Origin: Candidatus Gottesmanbacteria bacterium | GTDB taxonomy: Bacteria > Patescibacteriota > Microgenomatia > UBA10105 > UBA927 | Direction: 5' to 3' | NCBI GenBank assembly: GCA_016199185.1 | Contig: JACQHE010000046.1 | Coordinates: 1 to 15,426, forward strand | DNA length: 15,426 nucleotides | Shown here: piece after piece, positions 5,598-12,599 of the stretch | Layout of the letters: each line of letters opens with the position of its first letter | Numbering within the stretch: position 1 is the stretch's first letter | Translations under genes and position numbers: made by a program | Notes under the pieces: generated by a model | Database searches by the model: none | Told to the model about the DNA's origin: nothing | The model's input: only the letters and a program-made list of their open reading frames with translations

Positions 5598-6275
5598 TTA
5601 TCGCTTTTGTATCACTCCCAACAGCATGCTTGCCAGAATTAGGCCGATGAGATTGACTGCCAAAACAATCCCCAGGCTCCGGACGAGGGTTTGGATGAGA
5701 GAAAGTATCTTCTCCAAAAGTTCTCCGGTTAGACCAACGCGAAATCCGGCGAAATACGCTGCAGCTGCAAACAGGCCCACGGTGATGGCAAACGGGATGA
5801 CGCCCTTCATATCTTCTTTAGAAGAAAACATGCTATTGGAAACGGCAAATATGATATAGAAAATTATAATAGGTATAACGTTTATAACCGTTATATTTTG
5901 AGAGAGGAAGTACGAGAGTGCCGCCAGTACCGCGATCCCCACGTACACCGGCGCCAGGCCGATGAGCGTGCGGCGAAGAGGGTCCGTCTGGGCAATCATC
6001 ACGCCTCCGGCTTTTATCTCTGTGTCTTCCAGCCCTTCCGGCACAAGCGTCAGTTTTCCCGTCCGGACCCGGAGCACTTCCGCCACAAACAAGTGCGCAA
6101 GCTCATGAACCACCGTACCGGGAAAAAGGAGGATGACCAGGATCGTCATAGAGACGGTTTTGTTTCGAAAGATGCGGAAGAACAGGACATACAGCGATTG
6201 CGTGAGCTTTCGGGACAGGAGTGATAAAAGGCAAAGTTCGCTCGTGAGAAGAAAAGCAGAAAGCGCAAGGGTCAT
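5598..6275 (-). CDS. M50-like membrane metalloprotease
   Basis: This 225-residue multi-pass membrane protein has HELAH at residues 57-61 at the end of a hydrophobic segment, the zinc-binding HExxH of site-2-type (M50) proteases. The motif TDPLRRTLIGLAPVYVG (97-113) provides a candidate third ligand, Asp98, and the GxAPV turn typical of the family. Membrane segments are visible near 5-20, 43-60, 105-125, 128-146, 155-180 and 197-220. Proteins of this kind cleave membrane-embedded or membrane-near substrates; the substrate is unknown. The ATG overlaps the stop of the upstream large membrane gene (ATGA), so the two are translationally coupled. A TATACT six bases before the ATG may add an internal leaderless promoter. 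The 3' end is convergent with lepA, with no room for a terminator. Confidence 0.8.
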   Translation of the reverse strand: MTLALSAFLLTSELCLLSLLSRKLTQSLYVLFFRIFRNKTVSMTILVILLFPGTVVHELAHLFVAEVLRVRTGKLTLVPEGLEDTEIKAGGVMIAQTDPLRRTLIGLAPVYVGIAVLAALSYFLSQNITVINVIPIIIFYIIFAVSNSMFSSKEDMKGVIPFAITVGLFAAAAYFAGFRVGLTGELLEKILSLIQTLVRSLGIVLAVNLIGLILASMLLGVIQKR

Positions 6276-9200
6276 GGGGATAGTATACTACGCTTCATTG
6301 CTACGAGAAACGGGATTGGCAGCAAGATAAATCCAAACAATTCTAATAGTTGAGGAAGAAAGAAAATTACGATTTCATTTTGGTGGGATTGAAGTTTCCA
6401 CCCATTTTCCCAGTTATTCACGAGGACGTGATCCTTGATAACAGTAAAGAAAGGAAAGGTATTGGTTCTTACAAACGCCATCCAACCATTGTCAAACGAT
6501 TGAGAGAGAATAAGGGTTTGATTTTTACTTATCACTTCTCGCTTATCGCTTATCTCTATCTTATAGTACGCTGGATTGGGATGGTCCACGGAAATGGGTT
6601 GTAGGTTGTAGGTTGTAGGTTGTAGGAGTGAGGAGGATGTGCGCAGATGCACGAGTTCGCCGTAGGGAACGCGGTACACCTTTATGGACACCAAGTCATT
6701 GACCGTTTCTTGTTTCCCTATAGCATCGTTGGAAAGATACACGGTATACCCCAGCCCGTCGGCTGCAAGCGGGGGGAGGATGAAGTAGTCCGTTTGCCCT
6801 TCCAAATATGTTTCCAGCTCCACGTGTCTTGCTGTCTCGTTAATGAGCGAGAAAAGAAGCGGTCTTCCCGCGATATGCCGATTTTCTACCGCAACAAGGT
6901 ATCCGTCGCGATGAGGAAGGTTGCCGATGCTAAAACTTAAGCACCCCCGTTGATTGTAGCTCCTGAAGCGCAGGAACTGATCAACATTTTGGGCGGTTGC
7001 CTCACCTTTCCGTAACACTCCACACGGTTTTACATTCTCTGCTATCAGATCCGCACTCCCCGTGCTGTCATAGACGATTTCCTCCGTCTTGAGGATGCTT
7101 GCGTTGACAATAGTTTTCCCCTCTGATACGCTCGTCGTGATGTCCAAACGACTGAAAAAGTCCTGCTTTCGCGTAGTTTCCGGCTTATTGACCAATTTAT
7201 CGGCTGCCTGGCTGGGATCCGTGTTTCTATTTCCAAATATATTTTTTTCCGATGTGTCAGGTAATCTATTGCCGTTGACAATCAATGTGTCGGCCGGTAT
7301 AGTATCGTTAGTGCTCGCAGTTTCTTTTGAAAGGAGGTCGGTATGATCAATTGGATGGATATTAACGTCAAGGTTGGGATTTATTATGCCCTTTTTCTTA
7401 TCGTTCTTTTGCTTCTCTACATCGCCTTTTTCAAGGATGAGCGGAAATCCGGCAAGCGCGCGGGAGCGAAGGAGTAAGCGTTCCTCGGTTTCTTCAACGT
7501 CAAACTCCCGCTCACCCACGGTCCGCTTCGTAAACAGCAAGCGGAACGGATAGGTAATTGTGTTATTGTCTGATAGCTGACGACTGAAAGCTGACGACTC
7601 CGTTATATAATCCCCCAGTTCCCCAAACGCCACATCATTATCCGTCCAGCCGTATGCAGGTGAGACGGTGGGGAGGTTGGATTTGAGGGAAATAAACGAT
7701 TGCTCGTTTGCCTTGTCATTCCCGCGCAGGCGGGAATCCAGTCCTCTTTCATACACCGTGAGAGTGCCAAACCTCGCTATCTCCTTGACCTCCGGCACCC
7801 CCGCAAGCATCGCCTTGATTTCCTCGGTGAAAAGGGCCCGGTTGTGGCTGGGAGAGACGATGTGTTCGTCAAGGAGGAGATAGCGCACGTCGTATTTATC
7901 CAGAACGGCAGAGAGCGATTGAACGTCTTTGCTATAGATCGACCGGGAAATTTCCCAGTAGTAATTCTCGTTATACCCGCTCCACGGGTCAAACGCCCGG
8001 TCCAGGATCGGCTGGGTCAGTCCATACCAGAGAAAGCCAGAGCCGCGGTAGCCCCAGTCGTAGTACTTCCAGCTCCAGTACTGGTGCTGCGGCAGGTAGG
8101 CCACCCGGCCCGCGGGCTGCCCTTTCATAAACGCGAAAAGTTGGAGGTAATCATTTGGCAGTGGAACACGCAAGCGTTGGGAAAAGAAGTTGCCTCGGAA
8201 GGCAGGTACTGCAAGGATGACGATAATTCCAACAACAATGATTGGAACAATGCGGATTTTTGCGATTCTAGCGACGCCAAACGCAAAAAGAATTGATGAT
8301 GAGAGCGCAAACAAGAGACTAAATTTGGTAAAAGGTAACCGGTACGCTTCCGCAAACCACGGCGCTGTCATCCGTATCAGCTGTGTAACCTCTTTGATGA
8401 CGGGCGTGTTGTTTGCAAGGAATATGAAACTCGCCAGGAAGAGCAGCGTAAACGGCGATGCGATACCCGGGACGAGACCGGCAACAGGCAGCCATGAAAG
8501 AGCAGATATTACCGGGATAGTCAGGAACTCCCGCCACGGGGCCATGAGGTAGGTGGTTGCCCCGGCCGCGTCGGTATCTTCAAAATCCAAAGGAAAACCC
8601 CGCAGTCGAAGGACACTTCCCAGATCTCCAAACGCTTGGTTTCTCGCAAACACTTCCTCCGAGCTCATCTGGTTTATCTTTGCCGCTTGGATAACCGGCG
8701 CGTTTTGCGGGAGGCCGTAGACGTAGGGCAGGAGCCAAAAGGCATTGATGAGGAAAAACCCGCAAGCCGCCACACAGATGCGTTTTATGTTTGCAAGCGA
8801 GGTGATGCTTATTGAGACGAGTAAGAGAGCAACTGGCAAAAGGAGCGTCGGGATGAAAAATTGTGGGGTGGAGAGAAGAGAAATCAGGAGAAATACCAGG
8901 AAGCGTTTTCGTGATCCTTCGTGAAGATAGGTGACGAGGCTCCACGCAAGCCACGGAAGAGCGGCAAAATGGACGGAAAACGCCTCAAGCGGCGTGTAAA
9001 ACATCTGGATGGTCGCCAGATTGAGCATATAGAAAAGGCTGCCAGCAAGCGCTATCCATCGTTCGATTGACAATCTTCTCGCGGTCGCGATATGATTGTC
9101 AATGAAGTGGTGAAGAAGGATATATGCTCCGATCCCTCCCAAGAGATGCATGAGGAAGTGGAAGCTATAGCGCAGAAGATTCGTTGGCAGGGCAAACGAG

Positions 9201-9475
9201 AGAAGCCAGAGAAAGATCGTGTGAATGAGGTTTGCCGCATGTCCCATCCCGTCGTAAAGTCCCAAGCCCCGATGTTCTTGCCAGACGCCGAAGATATTGG
9301 TTACGAGGGCTTGGCGAAAGTTAAACTCCGGCATCATATTGTCCCAGCCCATGAGGAAGGTGCCGGGTTTATAATTGGCGCCGACCAGGACGCCTTCCAG
9401 AAGCATGAGGAGGCCGAGGGGCCAGTGCCGTTTTATGACCTCTTGACAGCGATGGAGAAGCTGTGGTATAGTCAT
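6272..9475 (-). CDS. Giant multi-pass membrane protein, possible GT-C-type glycosyltransferase
   Basis: The protein has 1067 residues. The N-terminal half is membrane-embedded: segments near 18-35, 85-125, 140-165, 190-225, 235-255, 325-365 and 395-440. An early loop has GWDNMMPEFNFRQALV, which may hold the catalytic acidic residue as in GT-C enzymes. EAYRLPFTKFSLLFALSSSI recalls the FR.PFEKF.-type segment of AftD/YfhO-like sugar transferases. The C-terminal half (about 450-1030) is a large outer domain ending in one more membrane segment (IVIFFLPQLLELFGFILLPI). The likely role is transfer of lipid-linked sugars to an envelope glycan, inferred from fold type only. TACGAT lies five bases before the ATG; there is no Shine-Dalgarno. 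Four in-frame DNA repeats occur at residues ~578-587, 627-635, 951-959 and 974-983. The downstream protease gene overlaps by 4 bp. Confidence 0.8.
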   Translation of the reverse strand: MTIPQLLHRCQEVIKRHWPLGLLMLLEGVLVGANYKPGTFLMGWDNMMPEFNFRQALVTNIFGVWQEHRGLGLYDGMGHAANLIHTIFLWLLSFALPTNLLRYSFHFLMHLLGGIGAYILLHHFIDNHIATARRLSIERWIALAGSLFYMLNLATIQMFYTPLEAFSVHFAALPWLAWSLVTYLHEGSRKRFLVFLLISLLSTPQFFIPTLLLPVALLLVSISITSLANIKRICVAACGFFLINAFWLLPYVYGLPQNAPVIQAAKINQMSSEEVFARNQAFGDLGSVLRLRGFPLDFEDTDAAGATTYLMAPWREFLTIPVISALSWLPVAGLVPGIASPFTLLFLASFIFLANNTPVIKEVTQLIRMTAPWFAEAYRLPFTKFSLLFALSSSILFAFGVARIAKIRIVPIIVVGIIVILAVPAFRGNFFSQRLRVPLPNDYLQLFAFMKGQPAGRVAYLPQHQYWSWKYYDWGYRGSGFLWYGLTQPILDRAFDPWSGYNENYYWEISRSIYSKDVQSLSAVLDKYDVRYLLLDEHIVSPSHNRALFTEEIKAMLAGVPEVKEIARFGTLTVYERGLDSRLRGNDKANEQSFISLKSNLPTVSPAYGWTDNDVAFGELGDYITESSAFSRQLSDNNTITYPFRLLFTKRTVGEREFDVEETEERLLLRSRALAGFPLILEKGDVEKQKNDKKKGIINPNLDVNIHPIDHTDLLSKETASTNDTIPADTLIVNGNRLPDTSEKNIFGNRNTDPSQAADKLVNKPETTRKQDFFSRLDITTSVSEGKTIVNASILKTEEIVYDSTGSADLIAENVKPCGVLRKGEATAQNVDQFLRFRSYNQRGCLSFSIGNLPHRDGYLVAVENRHIAGRPLLFSLINETARHVELETYLEGQTDYFILPPLAADGLGYTVYLSNDAIGKQETVNDLVSIKVYRVPYGELVHLRTSSSLLQPTTYNLQPISVDHPNPAYYKIEISDKREVISKNQTLILSQSFDNGWMAFVRTNTFPFFTVIKDHVLVNNWENGWKLQSHQNEIVIFFLPQLLELFGFILLPIPFLVAMKRSILSP
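6282..6287 (-). promoter_or_regulatory. -10 TATACT, leaderless spacing, inside the upstream gene
   Basis: On the minus strand TATACT ends six bases before the protease ATG. It lies in the last codons of the large membrane gene. Confidence 0.45.
6528..6555. repeat. In-frame CTTATC(A/G) heptamers, ~4 units
   Basis: CTTATCA CTTCTCG CTTATCG and CTTATCT follow one another with period 7. On the minus strand they are translated as part of EISDKREVISK in the large membrane protein. Confidence 0.65.
6598..6625. repeat. In-frame GTTGTAG heptamer x4
   Basis: Four perfect tandem copies of GTTGTAG are present. On the minus strand they read LQPTTYNLQP in the outer domain of the large membrane protein. 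Confidence 0.9.
7570..7597. repeat. In-frame CTGANRR heptamers x4
   Basis: CTGATAG CTGACGA CTGAAAG CTGACGA: four degenerate heptamers translated (minus strand) as SSAFSRQLSD. The same unit is seen as GCTGATA at 15404-15426. Confidence 0.7.
7716..7741. repeat. In-frame ATTCCCGC-GCAG-GCGGGAAT palindrome
   Basis: This perfect 8-bp palindrome with GTC before and CCAG after is the core of a short repeat found in many bacterial genomes. On the minus strand it is translated as LDSRLRGND in the large membrane protein. Confidence 0.8.
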
Positions 9476-9525
9476 AGCAAATCGTAGCCGAAGACCGGTC
9501 GTACAGGCGGGCTGTCAGATAGAAA

Positions 9526-10146
9526 TCATCTGAATAGGCTATTCCCCCTACCCACGGGGGTTTTTTTTGGTGAAAGCTCGACCAGTACGCCGGATGTTTT
9601 TGCTTTGCGAAAAAGACGGATAAACCGTTCCTCGGTAATCTCGTCGGTTTGTATATCCCGCACGAACCCACAGATGCTATCTGCCAGACGTATAAGCGCG
9701 TCATTTTCGTCTTTTTTGATGCCGCGTACTTTCTTGGATGGGATCCCCTGATGGCGCAGCGCATATCCGTAGTACCGCTGATCTTTCTCGTTTAAGCCAT
9801 CCACGAGTATGGTGAACGCACAGTTTTTGAAGTCATCCACGGTATGGATGGAAGCTGAAATCGTTTGGATCGTCGCCTCTTTATACGCATCCGTGCGTTC
9901 GTGGATCGCGTAGCATGCTGTAAACGGGTACGTTTTTTGGGTGAACAGTTCATGCAGATACCGGTACCGATAGTCCGGCTCCACTCGGCCCCATTTGAAC
10001 TTTCCCTTTCCGCTCACGTGCTCCACGTGCGTCACGTAGGCCTTAAGCTCATCTCGTTTTTCCGGTAGGATGACCGTCACGATAAAAAGCTCTCCCTTCG
10101 TATCCTGTCCGGTTTCATCCACGTAGCAGTAGAGCTTTCTTCTCAT
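9526..10146 (-). CDS. DUF3800 protein
   Basis: The protein has 206 residues from the ATG at 10146. This start is chosen because the conserved YCYVDETG strand begins at residue 6 and a -10 lies six bases upstream; the frame stays open for another 33 codons, but that part is a glycosyltransferase remnant read out of frame. DUF3800 signatures are the N-terminal YVDETG (usually Y.DESG), a middle FTILVDGLNEKDQRYYG, and KDENDALIRLADSICGFVR, a form of the D...QLAD motif. The family is predicted to be RNase H-like and to act on nucleic acid, often near mobile elements; its activity is not established. The last codons run over an A8 tract and a hairpin (9544-9568), so the 3' end is slippage-prone and the final ~15 residues may not be conserved. 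Confidence 0.85.
   Translation of the reverse strand: MRRKLYCYVDETGQDTKGELFIVTVILPEKRDELKAYVTHVEHVSGKGKFKWGRVEPDYRYRYLHELFTQKTYPFTACYAIHERTDAYKEATIQTISASIHTVDDFKNCAFTILVDGLNEKDQRYYGYALRHQGIPSKKVRGIKKDENDALIRLADSICGFVRDIQTDEITEERFIRLFRKAKTSGVLVELSPKKTPVGRGNSLFR
9544..9568 (+). terminator. Hairpin with T8 on + strand
   Basis: CCCCC and GGGGG enclose a seven-base loop and are followed by eight T. On the + strand this is a textbook terminator, yet no + strand gene lies upstream. It overlaps the 3' end of the minus-strand DUF3800 frame. Confidence 0.45.
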
Positions 10147-10152
10147 TGATCC

Positions 10153-10161
10153 AGTATAGCA
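10153..10161 (-). promoter_or_regulatory. Extended -10 (TGC-TATACT) for the DUF3800 gene
   Basis: On the minus strand TGC-TATACT ends six bases before the ATG at 10146, which predicts a leaderless transcript. It lies within the degenerate end of the glycosyltransferase remnant. Confidence 0.65.
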
Positions 10162-10162
10162 A

Positions 10163-10277
10163 ATCCCGGGCGGGGAGGTTGGCGGGCAAGCGTATTTTGG
10201 GCAACCGCACTCGCTTGATCCCGCGCAGGTAAAAAAACAGTTCACGCAGGATGGTTTCGGGTAGAAGAAGCACGATG
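10163..10277 (-). pseudogene. GT2 glycosyltransferase 3' remnant
   Basis: The minus strand reads LIVLLLPETILRELFFYLRG then IKRVRLPKIRLPANLP. This is nearly the C-terminus of the intact glycosyltransferase at 10873-11763 (SILPEAILRELFFYLRG, LKRVRLPKIRLPARLP). Both the DNA and the protein align. Only about 38 codons remain; the 5' part is replaced by the oppositely oriented gene at 10299. The frame reads on into the DUF3800 gene before meeting a TGA. It is a leftover of a duplicated or neighbouring glycosyltransferase. Confidence 0.8.
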
Positions 10278-10283
10278 AGTGTG

Positions 10284-10292
10284 TGGTACACT
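10284..10292 (+). promoter_or_regulatory. Extended -10 (TGG-TACACT), leaderless spacing
   Basis: TACACT with upstream TGn ends six bases before the ATG at 10299. The gap (AAAGGG) contains a purine run too close to act as a usual Shine-Dalgarno. Confidence 0.55.
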
Positions 10293-10298
10293 AAAGGG

Positions 10299-10760
10299 AT
10301 GAAGATCGAGATTGATCAATCGGGGAAAGTGGAGGAGACGGCCAGACGAACGGCAATCGGCGACTCATTAGGAAACGTCGTCGTGATGAGCGCAGCCGAT
10401 AAAAAAGCGATTCAGGCTCTCTACCGCTCTATTGGGCAACCTCGATCGTTCGTCATTCAACTCTTTTCGCTCCTTGTAACATTTGTCATTGCCCGTTCGG
10501 TGTCAGAGACACACACATACACAATCGATCCAGAGTATCCGGGGAAAGAGGAAGAGATTTTGACATGGATCAGCTACTTTGCTCATAAGCTTTCGCTTCC
10601 CTTTGTACCGGATCACGTAGTGTTTCATCGGGTTGGAAAGTCGTCACTGGCCCACGGGGTCGCCCATAAAGCGTTTAAGAAGAAACAAACGCCCGCGACA
10701 GTGAGCGCTCTCGAGGCTATCCGGTATCTGTTACCACAAAAAATGGACCGAGCCTTGTGA
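10299..10760 (+). CDS. Conserved hypothetical protein of Patescibacteria type
   Basis: The protein has 153 residues. The ATG at 10299 begins MKIEIDQSGKVEETARRTAI, a start I have seen in a family of unknown function in CPR genomes (MKIEIDQSGK.E.T...). Upstream in-frame starts would place the -10 inside the gene. The order is a strand-rich N-terminus, a central basic helix (ADKKAIQALYRSIGQPRSF), a hydrophobic stretch (VIQLFSLLVTFVIARS) that is probably buried rather than membrane-spanning, a segment TIDPEYPGKEEEILTWISYF, and a basic C-terminus with VGKSSLAHGVAHKAFKKK. The gene lies divergent to DUF3800 and is followed by a terminator. No function is proposed. Confidence 0.75.
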   Translation: MKIEIDQSGKVEETARRTAIGDSLGNVVVMSAADKKAIQALYRSIGQPRSFVIQLFSLLVTFVIARSVSETHTYTIDPEYPGKEEEILTWISYFAHKLSLPFVPDHVVFHRVGKSSLAHGVAHKAFKKKQTPATVSALEAIRYLLPQKMDRAL

Positions 10761-10798
10761 GTATTTAAGCGCCGACTGGTTACGACGGGTCGATACCC

Positions 10799-10820
10799 AC
10801 CTCGATCCGAGGTCTTTTAT
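10799..10820 (+). terminator. Rho-independent terminator
   Basis: ACCTCG-ATC-CGAGGT (6-bp stem, 3-nt loop) is followed by CTTTTAT, 38 bases after the stop of the + gene. Confidence 0.6.
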
Positions 10821-10872
10821 ACCACACGGAACTTCTGCGGTCAAGGTATCAAAAAACCAGGAGCGCTTCGTC

Positions 10873-11763
10873 CTACCGGTACGCGAGAGGCAGGCGGGGG
10901 AGGCGGGCGGGCAAGCGTATCTTGGGCAGCCGTACCCGCTTGAGCCCGCGCAGATAAAAGAACAGCTCGCGAAGGATCGCTTCCGGGAGGATGCTCACGA
11001 GAAGCGCTTCCAAAAGCGTTACCGCTACACCCGCCAAACTGGGTTGGTAGCCGTGACGCGTTACTGCTTTGAAACGGGATTGTACGGTTTGGCGAAAAGT
11101 CTTTTTGATGCTCTGAAGCGAGGTATTGTGTTCGTGCAATCGGTACTTGAGCACCGTGTCGGAGAGATTTTCCACCTTTCCGTACCGGAACAGCTTAAAC
11201 AGAAGCTCAAGCTCTTCGGCGGTATCCTGGCCGTCCACGTAGAAAGAGAAGGTTTTGGGCAACCGGCGGCGATTGATCATGAGCGTTGGTTGCTGGAGCG
11301 GAACGAGACGGAAGATGTAGCGGTACACGTCTTGGTACTGGGTGGGGAATGTCTTGCGGCCGATGATGGTTCCTTTCTCGTTGACTACCGCGCACTGCCC
11401 CCCGACGGCTACCGTTTCCGGGTGACGGGTGAGGTAGGCGACCTGTTTTTTAAGGCGTCGCGTATACGCGATATCGTCCGCGTCCATGCGGGCGAGGAAG
11501 CTGCCGCGTGCTTTCCGGATCGCTTTTTTCATGCTTTCCGAAATTCCCACGCGCCGATCGTTTTGCAAGAGTCTGACCCGTTTATCCCGGCGGGCGAACC
11601 GCTCGAGTATGCCCCACGTGCTATCTGTCGAGGCGTCGTCGATGATGATAAACTCAAACCTTTCGTACGTCTGGTTGAGAATGCTCTCGATGGCTTTTTC
11701 CACGAAACAGCTCCCGTTGTACACGGGCATGATGACAGAGACCAATGGCAGTTTAGTTCTCAT
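10873..11763 (-). CDS. Family 2 glycosyltransferase
   Basis: This is a 296-residue GT-A-fold enzyme. VSVIMPVYNG (9-18) begins the Rossmann-like half, IDDASTDST (41-49) binds the nucleotide, and RMDADD (92-97) carries the metal-binding DxD. QDTAEELELLFKLFRYGK fits the acceptor-side segment with the ED-like acid. A hydrophobic helix near 245-270 (VAVTLLEALLVSILPEAILR) probably attaches it to the membrane, and the end is very basic (RVRLPKIRLPARLPRLP). It would transfer a sugar from a nucleotide-sugar to an envelope polysaccharide or glycolipid; substrate unknown. No Shine-Dalgarno or -10 is seen: a perfect 16-bp hairpin ends six bases before the ATG. A copy of its last ~38 codons survives at 10163-10277. 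Confidence 0.9.
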   Translation of the reverse strand: MRTKLPLVSVIMPVYNGSCFVEKAIESILNQTYERFEFIIIDDASTDSTWGILERFARRDKRVRLLQNDRRVGISESMKKAIRKARGSFLARMDADDIAYTRRLKKQVAYLTRHPETVAVGGQCAVVNEKGTIIGRKTFPTQYQDVYRYIFRLVPLQQPTLMINRRRLPKTFSFYVDGQDTAEELELLFKLFRYGKVENLSDTVLKYRLHEHNTSLQSIKKTFRQTVQSRFKAVTRHGYQPSLAGVAVTLLEALLVSILPEAILRELFFYLRGLKRVRLPKIRLPARLPRLPLAYR

Positions 11764-11769
11764 GTTTTT

Positions 11770-11805
11770 AAGGTGTCACCTTGCAGTCCTGCAAGGTGAC
11801 ACCTT
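11770..11805. repeat. Perfect 16-bp palindrome at the GT2 start
   Basis: AAGGTGTCACCTTGCA and its exact reverse complement enclose GTCC. The hairpin ends six bases before the glycosyltransferase ATG, where other genes of this window have their -10 hexamer. It shares the CACCTTGC core with the palindromes at 808 and 4866. Confidence 0.8.
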
Positions 11806-11818
11806 GAGAGATTGTTTT

Positions 11819-11860
11819 TTCGCCTCAGCCAACGATTAATTCATCACTGGCTAGGGCGAA
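11819..11860. other. Long-stem hairpin
   Basis: TTCGCC..AGCCA (11819-11831) pairs with TGGCT..GGCGAA (11848-11860), with a two-base internal mismatch and a 16-nt loop. It is the second in a chain of hairpins filling the spacer 11764-12024. Confidence 0.5.
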
Positions 11861-11927
11861 CACAGTACTGCTTTAATCTTTCATCCTTTCGGATTAAGAA
11901 CCTTGCTTCGCAAGGCGAGTACTGTGT
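11860..11927. other. Branched 68-nt fold, possible small RNA or repeat
   Basis: ACACAGTACT (11860-11869) and AGTACTGTGT (11918-11927) form a perfect 10-bp closing stem. Inside are two hairpins: TTAATC / GATTAA with a long loop, and CCTTGC-TTC-GCAAGG (11901-11915). The result is a three-way junction. It may be a structured RNA or a composite of dispersed palindromes. Confidence 0.45.
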
Positions 11928-11940
11928 AACGCACATTCAG

Positions 11941-12006
11941 AAGGGTGTTTTAAGCCCTTTTTCTAGATCAATTCTGATCTAGGTCTATCCCGTTTTTAGG
12001 CGGGAT
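11941..12006. other. Three adjacent hairpins
   Basis: AAGGG/CCCTT at 11941-11959 is followed by five T (a weak + strand terminator). CTAGATCA-ATTC-TGATCTAG lies at 11963-11982 and ATCCCG/CGGGAT at 11987-12006. They lie just downstream of the lipoprotein operon (minus strand) and may protect or end its transcript. Confidence 0.5.
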
Positions 12007-12024
12007 GATGTATTCAGTTGTTGG

Positions 12025-12588
12025 TTACCCGCAGGCGGTCCAGCCTGGCAGCGGGGCGACGGTCCCGTGGGCCCAGCCGTATTGGGCGGCCTGAGCCAGA
12101 CGAAAACAAAACTCGTCGCGCGCCCACTCCTTTTTGATCAGGAGCGCGAAGCCGTCCGTAACGGATACGTTCACGGACTGCCCGCCCGGCCAAGCGCGGT
12201 AGACCCCGCCGCCGGTGCCATCGATCGACCATCCGCCAGCGATCAACACTTCATCGGGAGCGATGTTGAAGCTCCACGATTTGGTGTTGCCGACACCAGT
12301 CTCCAGATACTGGGTCGGGTGCCGCAGCTGGGGCTGTGGCGGCTGCCCAACAGGCTGCGCTGTCGCGGCGGAGGGTGCCTGGGTCGGTGCGACTGTGGGC
12401 TGGGACGTCGGGGCACTCGTGGGCGCGCTGGTCGGCGCGGCGGTTGGCGGGACCGGCGTCGCGGTTGCCGCGGCGGGCGCCTGGGTCGGCTGGGCCGTGG
12501 CCGTCGGCTGGCCGAACGGGTCGTTCAGGCCGGCGCATGCTGACAGCACAAGCGTGGGAACGATGAGAAACCAAACCTTCGCGTTCAT
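12025..12588 (-). CDS. Lipoprotein with Pro/Thr/Ala linker
   Basis: The protein has 187 residues. The start is firm: AAGGAG lies six bases upstream. Residues 1-18 form a signal peptide ending in the lipobox LSAC (VLVLSACAG type), so Cys18 should be lipidated. Residues ~27-85 are a low-complexity linker of PT/AP/TSAP repeats, visibly GC-rich in the DNA. The C-terminal ~95 residues (ETGVGNTKSWSFNIAPDEVL ... GGGVYRAWPGG ... EFCFRLAQAAQYGWAHG) look like a compact beta domain; no family is recognised. Such Pro/Thr linkers are typical of Chloroflexota surface lipoproteins, so an outside origin is possible. Its ribosome-binding site overlaps the stop codon of the upstream membrane gene, implying a coupled operon. 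Confidence 0.8.
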   Translation of the reverse strand: MNAKVWFLIVPTLVLSACAGLNDPFGQPTATAQPTQAPAAATATPVPPTAAPTSAPTSAPTSQPTVAPTQAPSAATAQPVGQPPQPQLRHPTQYLETGVGNTKSWSFNIAPDEVLIAGGWSIDGTGGGVYRAWPGGQSVNVSVTDGFALLIKKEWARDEFCFRLAQAAQYGWAHGTVAPLPGWTACG

Positions 12589-12599
12589 GTTTTTCTCCT

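Noticed and set aside
11044..11799. 251-residue + strand frame antisense to the GT2 gene
   Set aside because: The minus strand holds all GT2 motifs. The + frame is a GC-driven shadow without family features.
12067..12543. 158-residue + strand frame antisense to the lipoprotein
   Set aside because: It is an Arg/Gly-rich shadow of the GC-rich Pro/Thr linker with no start signal.
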